Positions 16,182 to 23,127 of a stretch of 23,127 nucleotides of DNA are shown here, piece by piece. This DNA comes from Treponema sp. UBA4232 (GTDB taxonomy: Bacteria > Spirochaetota > Spirochaetia > Treponematales > Treponemataceae). Location: positions 1 to 23,127 of the forward strand of contig DGXM01000220.1 in assembly GCA_002396325.1 (NCBI GenBank), read 5' to 3'. Under the pieces are notes generated by a model that saw nothing but the letters and a program-made list of their open reading frames with translations, was not told where the DNA came from and searched no databases. Position numbers and translations under genes: made by a program. Numbering within the stretch: position 1 is the first letter of the stretch; the number at the start of each line of letters is the position of its first letter.

Positions 16182-17891
16182 ATGAATATTCTGTTGGGAA
16201 TCTCAGCCTCTCCCGGGATGGGAATTGGAAAAGCCTTTATTTTGCCTGAAGAACAAGAACGTCTCATCCCAAAACGCGTCATACAAGACGATGAAATTGA
16301 ATCGGAACAGGCGAGGTTTCGTACAGCAACAGCTTCGGTATATCAACAGATTGAAAATCATCTTAAAACGCAGAGTGCAAATGATCTCCAGAATGTGATT
16401 TTGGAAACCTATCTTCTCATGCTCACTGACCCGGTTTTTACGCAGGAAGTTTTGGATGCCGTGGTTTCAATGAAAAACAACATTGAGCATGTGCTGCAGG
16501 TGAAGACGGAGGAATATGCGGAAAGGCTCAGAAGCAGCGGAAACGACTATCTTTCGGAACGGGCCCAGGACATTGAGGACGTGTTCGGACGTGTGCTTGA
16601 TCTTCTTCTTGACTATCATCAGTTTAACATAGAGCAGGTTCCGGACGGTGCCGTTATTGTGGCCCGCACAATGAAAACCAGCGATACCGTCATCCTTGGA
16701 AAGCGGCGGATTGCAGGATTGGCTTTGACGGAAGGCGGCGTAGCAAGTCATGTGGCCATTTTGGCCCGCAGTTTCGGCATTCCCGCGGTTGTGGGCATCC
16801 CCGATGTGACCGGCCAGGTTGAAGACGGTGAGGAACTGATTGTTGACGGTCAGCTTGGGGAAATCTTAAAAAGTCCCGACTTGGCAACGATTACCCAGTA
16901 CCGCGCAAAGATTGCATCGGAGGAAAAATACAGGTCGGCGCTGAAAAGGTTCCGCGACAAACCTGCGCAGACGGAAGACGGCACCAGGTTCAAGCTGTAC
17001 GCCAATATCGGAACACCTGAAGAGGCCCGGCTCGCTGTTGAAGAGGGTGCTGACGGCATCGGTCTTTTCCGCACGGAATTCCTTTTTATGGAGTCGGCAA
17101 AAAGAATCAACGATGAAGGCGGTTCCCTGTCCGGTTCTGTAAGCGAGGAGATACAATTCGAGGCATATAAACAGGTGCTTGAGACGATGGGTGATAAGCC
17201 TGTCACAATCAGGACATTGGATGCGGGCGGCGACAAACTCATTGACTGCAAGGAAATCCCCTCGGTGAGCGAAAAAAATCCTCTGATGGGACTCAGGGCA
17301 ATCCGTCTTTCGCTGTATGCTCCGAAAATCCTTCGTACTCAGCTCAGGGCATTGTACCGGGCCTCGGTCTACGGAAACCTGAAGATTATGCTTCCTCTGA
17401 TAACGGATGTGTCTCAGGTGGATACGGTGATTGGAATCGCGAAAGGTGTGCAGATGGATTTGCGCGCCGAGGGAATTGCCTTTAATCCTGATGTTCCGAT
17501 CGGCATAATGATTGAAACTGCCGCCGCCGCCATCTGTTCGGACTGTCTTGCCACGCACAGTGCGTTTTTCAGCCTGGGCACAAACGACCTGACGCAGTAC
17601 ACTATCGGAATCGACCGTGAAAATCCTGCCGTTGCGCCGAATTACAACGAATTCCATCTGGCGGTTTTGAGGCTCATAAAAAGAACCATTGAAAGTGCAA
17701 AGGCTGCCGGAATCCCCGTATCTGCATGCGGAGAAATGGCCGGAAGAAAAGAAAGCGCAATCATCCTCGCGGGAATGGGCCTCCGTGAACTCAGTATGTC
17801 GCCGAAGCAGATTCCCGTCATAAAGGAGATTTTGTCCAGCTTTACGGTGCAGGAACTGGAGAATATCTCCAGCCGCTCAATCAGCGATTAA
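16182..17891 (+). CDS. ptsI: Phosphoenolpyruvate-protein phosphotransferase, Enzyme I of the PTS
   Basis: Enzyme I takes phosphate from PEP onto its own histidine and passes it to HPr, feeding sugar uptake or PTS-based regulation. The 569-residue length is standard. The N-terminal HPr-binding region carries the phospho-His motif GGVASHVAILAR with His190. The C-terminal PEP barrel shows FRTEF (Arg297), LDAGGDK, NPLMGLRAIR, IGIMIETAAA, SLGTNDLTQYTIGIDRENP and ACGEMAG with catalytic Cys516. I start at the ATG at 16182, since the family begins with a 'GISASPGMGIGKA' strand right there; upstream codons have no Shine-Dalgarno sequence. No HPr or EII gene is in the window. Its TAA overlaps the stop of the convergent permease. 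Confidence 0.95.
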   Translation: MNILLGISASPGMGIGKAFILPEEQERLIPKRVIQDDEIESEQARFRTATASVYQQIENHLKTQSANDLQNVILETYLLMLTDPVFTQEVLDAVVSMKNNIEHVLQVKTEEYAERLRSSGNDYLSERAQDIEDVFGRVLDLLLDYHQFNIEQVPDGAVIVARTMKTSDTVILGKRRIAGLALTEGGVASHVAILARSFGIPAVVGIPDVTGQVEDGEELIVDGQLGEILKSPDLATITQYRAKIASEEKYRSALKRFRDKPAQTEDGTRFKLYANIGTPEEARLAVEEGADGIGLFRTEFLFMESAKRINDEGGSLSGSVSEEIQFEAYKQVLETMGDKPVTIRTLDAGGDKLIDCKEIPSVSEKNPLMGLRAIRLSLYAPKILRTQLRALYRASVYGNLKIMLPLITDVSQVDTVIGIAKGVQMDLRAEGIAFNPDVPIGIMIETAAAAICSDCLATHSAFFSLGTNDLTQYTIGIDRENPAVAPNYNEFHLAVLRLIKRTIESAKAAGIPVSACGEMAGRKESAIILAGMGLRELSMSPKQIPVIKEILSSFTVQELENISSRSISD

Positions 17892-19243
17892 GCCCACAAA
17901 AGCCAAAGCACAGCGGCTGCGGAAGCTGTTGTAAGCACTGTGAACGGAACACCCACTTTAAGCCACTTTCCGAAGTTCATCGGATAGCCTTCTTTTTTCA
18001 CAATGCCCATTGCAACGACGTTTGCACTTGCTCCGAACGGTGTAAGGTTGCCTCCAAGACAGCTTCCAATCAACAGGGCAAACATGTAGAGTTCCGGTTT
18101 GAGTCCCATGCTCTGAGCCATGCCTGCGGCGACCGGCAGCATTGCAATGATGTAAGGCACATTGTCCACAAATCCACTGATTATGATTGACACTGCCAGA
18201 ATCGTCAGGAATCCCGCAATCTTCGAGCCCTTCGTGAATTTTGCGAGAGCTCCGGCGAAATCGTCAAGAAGTCCCACAGCGTCGATGGCTCCAATCACAA
18301 TGAAAATGCCGATCAGGAAGAAAATGGTCTCCCAGTCAAGCTCTTTCACGATTTTTGCGGTTTCCTTCAGAGTCTTTTTCTGGAAAACCATATACCACAG
18401 GAGTCCGAGCACTCCGAGTCCCAGCACGAAAAGTCCGCTTGTGTACGGCGAGCGTGTGTTGATGAACGAAAGAACAGCAAGTCCGATAATCATTGCAAGA
18501 AGAAGATACAGCGGAAACCAGGAAATGACTTTTGTCTGCTCCACTTCGATTTTGTTCTTGCCGTTTTTAGCAAAGAAAAGATAGAAGAAAATGCATCCCA
18601 CAAGAAGACCGGTTTGAACAATGAAGAAGATTGAAAGGCGTCCGTTGTGAACAAAGAAGTCGTTGAAGTTGTAGCCTGCATAGCTTGCGAAAATCATTGA
18701 GGGCGGGTCGCCTACAAGTGTGGCGGTTCCTTCCAGATTGCTCATAACTGCAAGACCGATCATGAAAAGCGTCGGGTTTATTTTAAGCTTTTTGCAGAGC
18801 GCAAGGGCAATCGGTGCCATGACAAGCACTGTCGCGACATTTTCCACAAAGATTGAAATGATGCCTGTCATCATAAGAATCAGCACCATCGCAAGTCCTG
18901 TATTTTTGCTGTGGGAAACGATGGAATCCGCAATCCGTGCAGGCACTTTTGAATAGATGAAAAGAGCGGCAATAATCATGCTTCCCAGATAAATGCATAG
19001 TACATTCCAGTTTACCAGCTCCTGAAGGCAGTGCGTCAGCGTGAAGAGCCGTGCCTGTGAATCATCCTGGAGAACCAGCAGATCCTGTGGAAGCGTAAAA
19101 ATATCATTCGGGAAAATCATTCCCAATGCAATCACCGCAATGGCGGCAAAAGTGGTGAACCAGACTTTTTTGTTCTGCACCGCAATCACAAAGACGTACA
19201 TAATTACTGCAATGGCCAGAATGACCCATTTAATATTTTCCAT
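17888..19243 (-). CDS. ArsB/NhaD (SLC13, ion transporter superfamily) permease
   Basis: The 451-residue inner-membrane protein has about 11-12 hydrophobic helices in two repeated halves. Each half contains the superfamily's re-entrant signature: NLEGTATLVGDPPSMI in the first and CLGGNLTPFGASANVV in the second. The helix preceding each contains a polar 'ENVATVLV' or 'DNVPYIIA' segment typical of ArsB/NhaD/CitM relatives. Members move arsenite, Na+/H+, or di- and tricarboxylates; sequence alone does not decide which, and no ars gene or carboxylate metabolism gene is adjacent. AGGGA lies 5-6 nt before the ATG at 19243. It is convergent with ptsI and shares stop-codon bases with it. Confidence 0.88.
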   Translation of the reverse strand: MENIKWVILAIAVIMYVFVIAVQNKKVWFTTFAAIAVIALGMIFPNDIFTLPQDLLVLQDDSQARLFTLTHCLQELVNWNVLCIYLGSMIIAALFIYSKVPARIADSIVSHSKNTGLAMVLILMMTGIISIFVENVATVLVMAPIALALCKKLKINPTLFMIGLAVMSNLEGTATLVGDPPSMIFASYAGYNFNDFFVHNGRLSIFFIVQTGLLVGCIFFYLFFAKNGKNKIEVEQTKVISWFPLYLLLAMIIGLAVLSFINTRSPYTSGLFVLGLGVLGLLWYMVFQKKTLKETAKIVKELDWETIFFLIGIFIVIGAIDAVGLLDDFAGALAKFTKGSKIAGFLTILAVSIIISGFVDNVPYIIAMLPVAAGMAQSMGLKPELYMFALLIGSCLGGNLTPFGASANVVAMGIVKKEGYPMNFGKWLKVGVPFTVLTTASAAAVLWLLWA

Positions 19244-19256
19244 TTTTTCCCTACAT

Positions 19257-19262
19257 ATTATA
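19257..19262 (-). promoter_or_regulatory. -10 box of the permease gene
   Basis: On the minus strand a perfect TATAAT lies 13 bp before the start codon. The -35 region at 17 bp spacing is poor (TTTCCG). The leader would be very short, about 7 nt upstream of the ATG, which could leave little or none of the AGGGA site in the mRNA. Confidence 0.4.
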
Positions 19263-19382
19263 GAAGATTTTATCTCTTGCGGAAACCTCGGAAAAACTGC
19301 GGAAGCGGGTTCTCAGAGGTACCACTATAAGATAAAAAAAATACGCTCCATGGTCAATAGATGCCCTGTGGACAGTTGACTT

Positions 19383-21794
19383 TTAGACTGAATATATTGC
19401 CGTTTCCATAAGATTTTCCAGCTCTTCCGCCGTGTCTGAAATGAGGCTTGAGGCAAAATAGAGCGCCGTAACGGATTCTGTCGTAAGACTGCCCATTGGA
19501 ACCGCCCCTTCGCGCCACACATTTGCCGATGTGGAGTATTCTGAAAAATCCACGGAACATTCCTGCTGCGATGTGCAGTAAAACCTGACGTTGGATTTGC
19601 GTCCCTGAAGAAGCAGGGGCTTTAGCGAGTAGTCGCTGTTGCGCATGTTGCCTGTGCCGGACGCATAGAGTTCCAGAATCACGGTGCTGATGCCGGAGTC
19701 TCTCGCAATGAGTCTTTCCATGTGTTTTCCTGCAAGCCCCGGGTACAGGCGGAGCGAAATCATACTGGAGGCGGCCTCGTTCAAAATCTGTGCCATTACG
19801 CTGCGGTCGGGGGATGTTACGCCCTGAAAGTGCCCGGAAATTCCGCCTTCGTATGTGAAAACAGGTCTCTTCATATTCCAGTTGCGGAACTCACCGTCTT
19901 TCTTTCCTATGAATTTCAGGTTCAGCGGTGAAAGAAGTTCCCCGTTGTATGCCACGAAGACTCCTTTTTTCTGTTCGCGGGCGGTTTTAAGTGCAAGTGA
20001 AAGATTTTGTTTCGCCTGTTCTCCGTCTTCAGGAAGATTCGTGGAAGCCGTAAGGACGATTGGGACGTCCGCGCTGCCGAAAAGCCAGAAAAGAAGAGCC
20101 GCTGTGTATGGCAGAGTGTCTGTGCCGTGTGTCACAACGATTCCGTTTGCAGTGCCGCTTTCCATGCGCTCCTTTATTTCCGCAATGAGTGAGGCCCAGT
20201 CGCGTGGTTCCGTCTCTTCGCTGAGCATACCGCACACAGGTATGATTTTCACGGGGAAATGTTCTCCGCAGTCTGTGAGTGGCCGTATGGATTCGGGGTT
20301 CCCTGCCGCAAGTGTGCCGTCGGGGAGTTTCTGCGCGGTGATTGTTCCTCCCATCGTGAGCACGTAGACTACGGAAATGTGGATCCTGTGTTTGATGAGC
20401 GATTTGACCACTGTGGGGTCTGCACGTCCTCCGGTTTCCTTCATGACAAATCCCGTCAGGTGGTCCAGAGGCGCCATGTCTCCGTTTTTAAGGCTCTGCG
20501 CGCTCTTCGGATTCTGCTCAAGTGCCCGTTCGATTGAAGGCATGAGTTCCTGCTCGGTGGAAAGCAGAGTCCATTTTTCATTTTTCACAACATCTTCCGG
20601 GGTTTCTCCGGTGGAGTAAATGCGCTGAAGAAGATCTTTTGCAATGCCGCTGCTGATTTTGCCCTGTTCCAGCATTGAAATGATTCCCGCAAATCTTGAC
20701 GGAGTGATTCTGGTCTGCTTTATCGAATGACCGTGTTCTTTCAGGAGCCTTGTGAGTTCGCCTGCAATCCATCTTGCCGTGGGGAGCGGGGAGGAACCTT
20801 CGTTTACGGCGGCCTCGAAATAATCGGCCCTGTCTTTTTCCCTGCAGATGAATTGTGCCCTGAGCCGTGAAAGTCCGTAGTTCTTCTGAATGCGGTTTCG
20901 TCTTGCGGCGGGGAGCTCCACTTCGAGAGCCGGAGAACCTGCGTTTGTCAAGTCGACCGTCACTGCGGGATTCAACGGTTCGAATCTTACGGTCTGTATG
21001 CCGCGTTCCTGCCACGGTTCGGTTGAAGTCCTTTCTTCAATCCACAGACGGCTTTCGCTTTCCACAGTGCCGCCGGTTTCAAGTATGTCTTCCTGTCTTG
21101 TGAGTTCCGAGTTGATTGCCTTCCGCACGAAATTGAATGAGTTCAGATTGCGGAGTTTCACAATGGCACCGTTTTTCTCGGGATAATTCGTAAGCGCCAC
21201 GTATGCATTGCATCTCATTGAGTTTTCCGCAAGATCCCCTGTAATGAGCTTGAGATATGCCATCAGCGTGTAGAGCTCCTCAAGGAAAAGTTCCGCTTCC
21301 TCTCCCACTTCAAAGACGGGGCTGGTTCTGAGTCTGAGGATCGGGCATCCTGCGTAAGTCCAGTCCATGTGGGCTTTTCCGCCGCTGCGTGTAAGATGGC
21401 CGGTGCTTTCTTCGATTCTGTATTCTTCAATGGTGATTTTCTTCGCCTTCTGATGGAACGAAATGTCCATTGAGCCGTTCGAAGCCACTTTTACCGAAAA
21501 TCCTTTGAAATTGCGGTCGTCCGGGGGTTCGGGAAGATGTGCGGTGAGTTTTTCTATCTGTGAAGAATCTTCCATGCTGCCGCCCATCGCTCTTACCAGA
21601 GCCGCCGCTTTGTGCAGTACCGAAGACTGAATTTCCACCGAATGAACTTCTTTTGAGCTGTTGTTGCGTTTTTGGAACTCTGCCTTTGCGGTCAGGATGT
21701 CTTTTGCACCTCCTGAATCCGAATCTGCGATGAAAACACCCGGAAGTGCTGACAATAAAACCCTGACTTCAAGATAAATTAACGGCTTGTACAT
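19383..21794 (-). CDS. GatB-like protein fused to a type I L-asparaginase domain
   Basis: The 803-residue single chain has a GatB-like N-terminal part (1-470) and an asparaginase part (472-803). The GatB part keeps MRCNAYVAL (193-201), LRNLNSFNFVRKA (214-226), the helical region, and a well-preserved YqeY-type tRNA-binding tail (about 362-468: MLEQGKISSGIAKDLL and TGFVMKETGGRADPTVVK). The cradle has lost canonical motifs of the amidotransferase kinase site: the LEVHVEL start reads LEVRVLL, the DRKNYFYPD block is absent, and DYRYFPEPD is replaced. The asparaginase part keeps its catalytic set: Thr484 in MGGTI, Thr558-Asp559 in HGTDT, and Lys627. Archaeal GatDE uses an asparaginase-type GatD with a GatB-type GatE as separate chains; here both occur in one bacterial chain, in the order B-like then D-like. 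It may be a divergent tRNA-dependent amidotransferase or a tRNA-binding asparaginase/glutaminase. The ATG at 21794 has AGGCGG 6 nt upstream. Confidence 0.85.
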   Translation of the reverse strand: MYKPLIYLEVRVLLSALPGVFIADSDSGGAKDILTAKAEFQKRNNSSKEVHSVEIQSSVLHKAAALVRAMGGSMEDSSQIEKLTAHLPEPPDDRNFKGFSVKVASNGSMDISFHQKAKKITIEEYRIEESTGHLTRSGGKAHMDWTYAGCPILRLRTSPVFEVGEEAELFLEELYTLMAYLKLITGDLAENSMRCNAYVALTNYPEKNGAIVKLRNLNSFNFVRKAINSELTRQEDILETGGTVESESRLWIEERTSTEPWQERGIQTVRFEPLNPAVTVDLTNAGSPALEVELPAARRNRIQKNYGLSRLRAQFICREKDRADYFEAAVNEGSSPLPTARWIAGELTRLLKEHGHSIKQTRITPSRFAGIISMLEQGKISSGIAKDLLQRIYSTGETPEDVVKNEKWTLLSTEQELMPSIERALEQNPKSAQSLKNGDMAPLDHLTGFVMKETGGRADPTVVKSLIKHRIHISVVYVLTMGGTITAQKLPDGTLAAGNPESIRPLTDCGEHFPVKIIPVCGMLSEETEPRDWASLIAEIKERMESGTANGIVVTHGTDTLPYTAALLFWLFGSADVPIVLTASTNLPEDGEQAKQNLSLALKTAREQKKGVFVAYNGELLSPLNLKFIGKKDGEFRNWNMKRPVFTYEGGISGHFQGVTSPDRSVMAQILNEAASSMISLRLYPGLAGKHMERLIARDSGISTVILELYASGTGNMRNSDYSLKPLLLQGRKSNVRFYCTSQQECSVDFSEYSTSANVWREGAVPMGSLTTESVTALYFASSLISDTAEELENLMETAIYSV

Positions 21795-21829
21795 TTTTTC
21801 CGCCTGAATCTGTAAAAAAAATTTTGAAA

Positions 21830-21835
21830 ATTATA
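21830..21835 (-). promoter_or_regulatory. -10 box of the GatB-asparaginase gene
   Basis: On the minus strand a perfect TATAAT lies 35 bp before the ATG, leaving a leader of about 29 nt that contains the AGGCGG ribosome site. No convincing -35 box is visible in the A+T-rich upstream DNA. Confidence 0.45.
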
Positions 21836-21853
21836 CCGCTTTTTAGAATTTTA

Positions 21854-21862
21854 TGATATAAT
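21854..21862 (+). promoter_or_regulatory. Extended -10 promoter of the glycosidase gene
   Basis: TGATATAAT is a perfect extended -10 element (TG, one base, TATAAT), which can work without a strong -35 box. The leader to the GTG at 21944 would be about 75 nt. It lies 19 bp from the opposing -10 box, so the two divergent promoters share a compact region. Confidence 0.55.
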
Positions 21863-21943
21863 GTTTTGTACTAAATGAAGTAAATTTTTTTAAAACCTGT
21901 GCGCAGATGCGTGCCGGCTGAAAAAGTTTCTGTAGGAGCAGAC

Positions 21944-23127
21944 GTGAATAAGCGGGATTTTCCAAAGATACATTTCTATGACCAGGATTTTGTGGATATT
22001 TATGACAAAACGTGGAACTGGATCTCAGATTTCTGGATAGACCCTGCCACCGGGGATCTTTCTCCGGACGGTCTTTTCGTCTACCCTATGCATGACCGTT
22101 ACGTCCTTGATCAGTCAGAGGCGATTTTCTCATCTTTTTTTCTTGTGTATTCAAACAGGAATTTCCCTGCGACCAAAAACATAGACTATTTCTATTCGCG
22201 TCAGGAAGAGAACGGAGCAATCCGCTGGAAATACGACATGAAGACCGACACCCCGCTTTTGGACAAGACGAATCCCGAGGGAATAGGTTTTCCTCTTTTT
22301 GCATGGGCTGAATTCAACATCTATCACAAATCGGCAAATAAACGGCGTGTGAAGGATATTATGCCGATTCTACGCCGCTATATGGATTGGATTGATGCCA
22401 CTTTCAAGCAGCCGAACGGTCTTTATTCCGTGCCTTTCACTTTCTCCACGATGTTCAACTCTCCCCGCCAGGGCACTTTCTTCCCTGTGGACTTCAACAG
22501 CTGCATGGCAATCAACGCGGCCCATATGTCTGCTCTGGGAGACATCCTGAACGACAAAGACGTGAGCTTCCAGTACAAAAAGATGTATTTCAGTCTGAAG
22601 ACGCGGATTAATTCCCTTATGTGGGACAACGAGACAGGCTTTTATCACGATCTGGACAAAAACGAGCAGCGGCTTCCGCATAAAACCATCGCGGGATTCT
22701 GGCCTCTTCTTGCCGAGCTTCCGAATGCAGACCGTGCTGACATGCTTGTGGAACATTTGAGCAATCCAAAGACTTTCGGTACAGACCATCCTTTCCCCAC
22801 TTTGAGCATGGATCATCCGTCCTTCAAGGAATCCGGACAGGGATTTTTGGGTTCCGTTTTCCCGACATTCAATTTCATGGTCATCAAGGGATTGGAAAAA
22901 TACCAGCAGTATGCGTTTGCCCGTGAGTGCGCCATAAGACACATGTATTACATACTCGAAGGATTGAGTCCTCTTGATTCAAAGCAGAAGGGAGATTTGT
23001 ACGAAGCCTACCTCCCCACGAAAGAAGGCCCTGCGCAGATGAACGGAATGCCTGATTTCCCGAGAAAGCATTTTCTTCATTTCATAGGACTTTCCACAAT
23101 CGCACTGATGATTGAGAATATCATCGG
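21944..23127 (+). CDS. GH63/GH37-like (MGH-type) glycosidase, partial at window end
   Basis: At least 394 residues are visible; the frame is still open at the window edge. The alpha-helical (alpha/alpha)6 glycosidase pattern is recognisable in order: FYSRQEENGAIRWKYD (83-98), FNSPRQGTF (171-179), VDFNSCMAINAAHMSALGDIL (182-202), LMWDNETGFYHDLD (225-238), IAGFWPLLAELP (249-260), GQGFLGSVFPTFNFMVIKGL (298-317) and YEAYLPTKEGP (353-363). These fit trehalase, mannosylglycerate hydrolase and alpha-glucosidase relatives. In the families I know, the first motif is usually D-N-S-P-R with a general-acid Asp; here that position is Phe171. The usual W-R-G...W is F-L-G...F. The YEAY Glu354 that could be the base remains. 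The start is GTG at 21944, with TAGGAG 6-7 nt upstream. There is no signal peptide, so it is probably cytoplasmic. Substrate and activity are uncertain. Confidence 0.8.
   Translation, partial: MNKRDFPKIHFYDQDFVDIYDKTWNWISDFWIDPATGDLSPDGLFVYPMHDRYVLDQSEAIFSSFFLVYSNRNFPATKNIDYFYSRQEENGAIRWKYDMKTDTPLLDKTNPEGIGFPLFAWAEFNIYHKSANKRRVKDIMPILRRYMDWIDATFKQPNGLYSVPFTFSTMFNSPRQGTFFPVDFNSCMAINAAHMSALGDILNDKDVSFQYKKMYFSLKTRINSLMWDNETGFYHDLDKNEQRLPHKTIAGFWPLLAELPNADRADMLVEHLSNPKTFGTDHPFPTLSMDHPSFKESGQGFLGSVFPTFNFMVIKGLEKYQQYAFARECAIRHMYYILEGLSPLDSKQKGDLYEAYLPTKEGPAQMNGMPDFPRKHFLHFIGLSTIALMIENII

Noticed and set aside
16866..17657. 263-residue minus-strand frame opposite ptsI
   Set aside because: ptsI on the plus strand shows every Enzyme I motif; the antisense frame has no recognisable family or start signal.
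19333..19382. Terminator after the GatB-asparaginase gene
   Set aside because: A T8 run on the minus strand is present, but only a 5 bp GTCAA/TTGAC inverted repeat precedes it, too weak to call.
1..23127. Phage or integrative element
   Set aside because: I found no integrase, transposase, phage structural or toxin-antitoxin gene, and no tRNA that could serve as an attachment site.

Overview
The window looks like a piece of a Treponema-type spirochaete chromosome (inference, no marker gene was searched). The signs are an MSP-like outer-membrane beta-barrel, a BspA-type leucine-rich-repeat surface protein, several envelope proteins with acidic N-termini, a MurA with Asp instead of the catalytic Cys, an Enzyme I of the PTS, and moderate G+C. 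I see no rRNA, tRNA, CRISPR array, prophage or transposase gene.

Layout. 1-1589: a dispersed palindromic repeat, a strong terminator, and a minus-strand beta-barrel gene whose signal peptide lacks its start. 1590-1820: a short G+C-rich block. 1821-3218: a secreted coiled-coil/beta-barrel protein of unknown function. 3284-11759: a plus-strand gene train behind a near-consensus promoter that overlaps a perfect 9+9 bp inverted repeat. It holds a LolD/MacB-type ATPase, two FtsX/LolC-type permeases, a LolA-like periplasmic carrier, a predicted outer-membrane barrel, and a single-chain ECF transporter energising module (ATPase-ATPase-EcfT). 11791-14424: pepT and murA. 14425-14774: non-coding, with a second copy of the dispersed repeat and a promoter. 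14775-16037: a BspA-like LRR protein, followed by a strong terminator. 16182-17891: ptsI, convergent with an ArsB/NhaD (SLC13) family permease at 17888-19243; their stop codons overlap. 19383-21794 (minus): an unusual fusion of a GatB-like tRNA amidotransferase subunit with a type I L-asparaginase domain. 21944-end: a partial GH63/trehalase-like glycosidase transcribed divergently from it.

How the genes fit together. The first five genes of the 3432-11759 train cover every layer of a two-membrane envelope: ATPase, inner-membrane permease pair, periplasmic lipid/lipoprotein carrier and outer-membrane barrel. I read this as one trans-envelope lipid or lipoprotein export machine. The ECF module follows 17 bp later and has no substrate-binding S subunit here. 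MurA and PepT serve peptidoglycan precursor synthesis and peptide use.

The most unusual items are: the GatB-asparaginase fusion, whose asparaginase active site is intact while its GatB kinase site is eroded; three genes (1821, 11791, 16182) that lack Shine-Dalgarno sequences and whose -10 boxes sit 6-8 nt before the ATG, suggesting leaderless mRNAs; the promoter/operator palindrome at 3300-3323; and an acidic Phe/Asp/Gly-rich segment shared by a permease and the barrel protein of the same operon.
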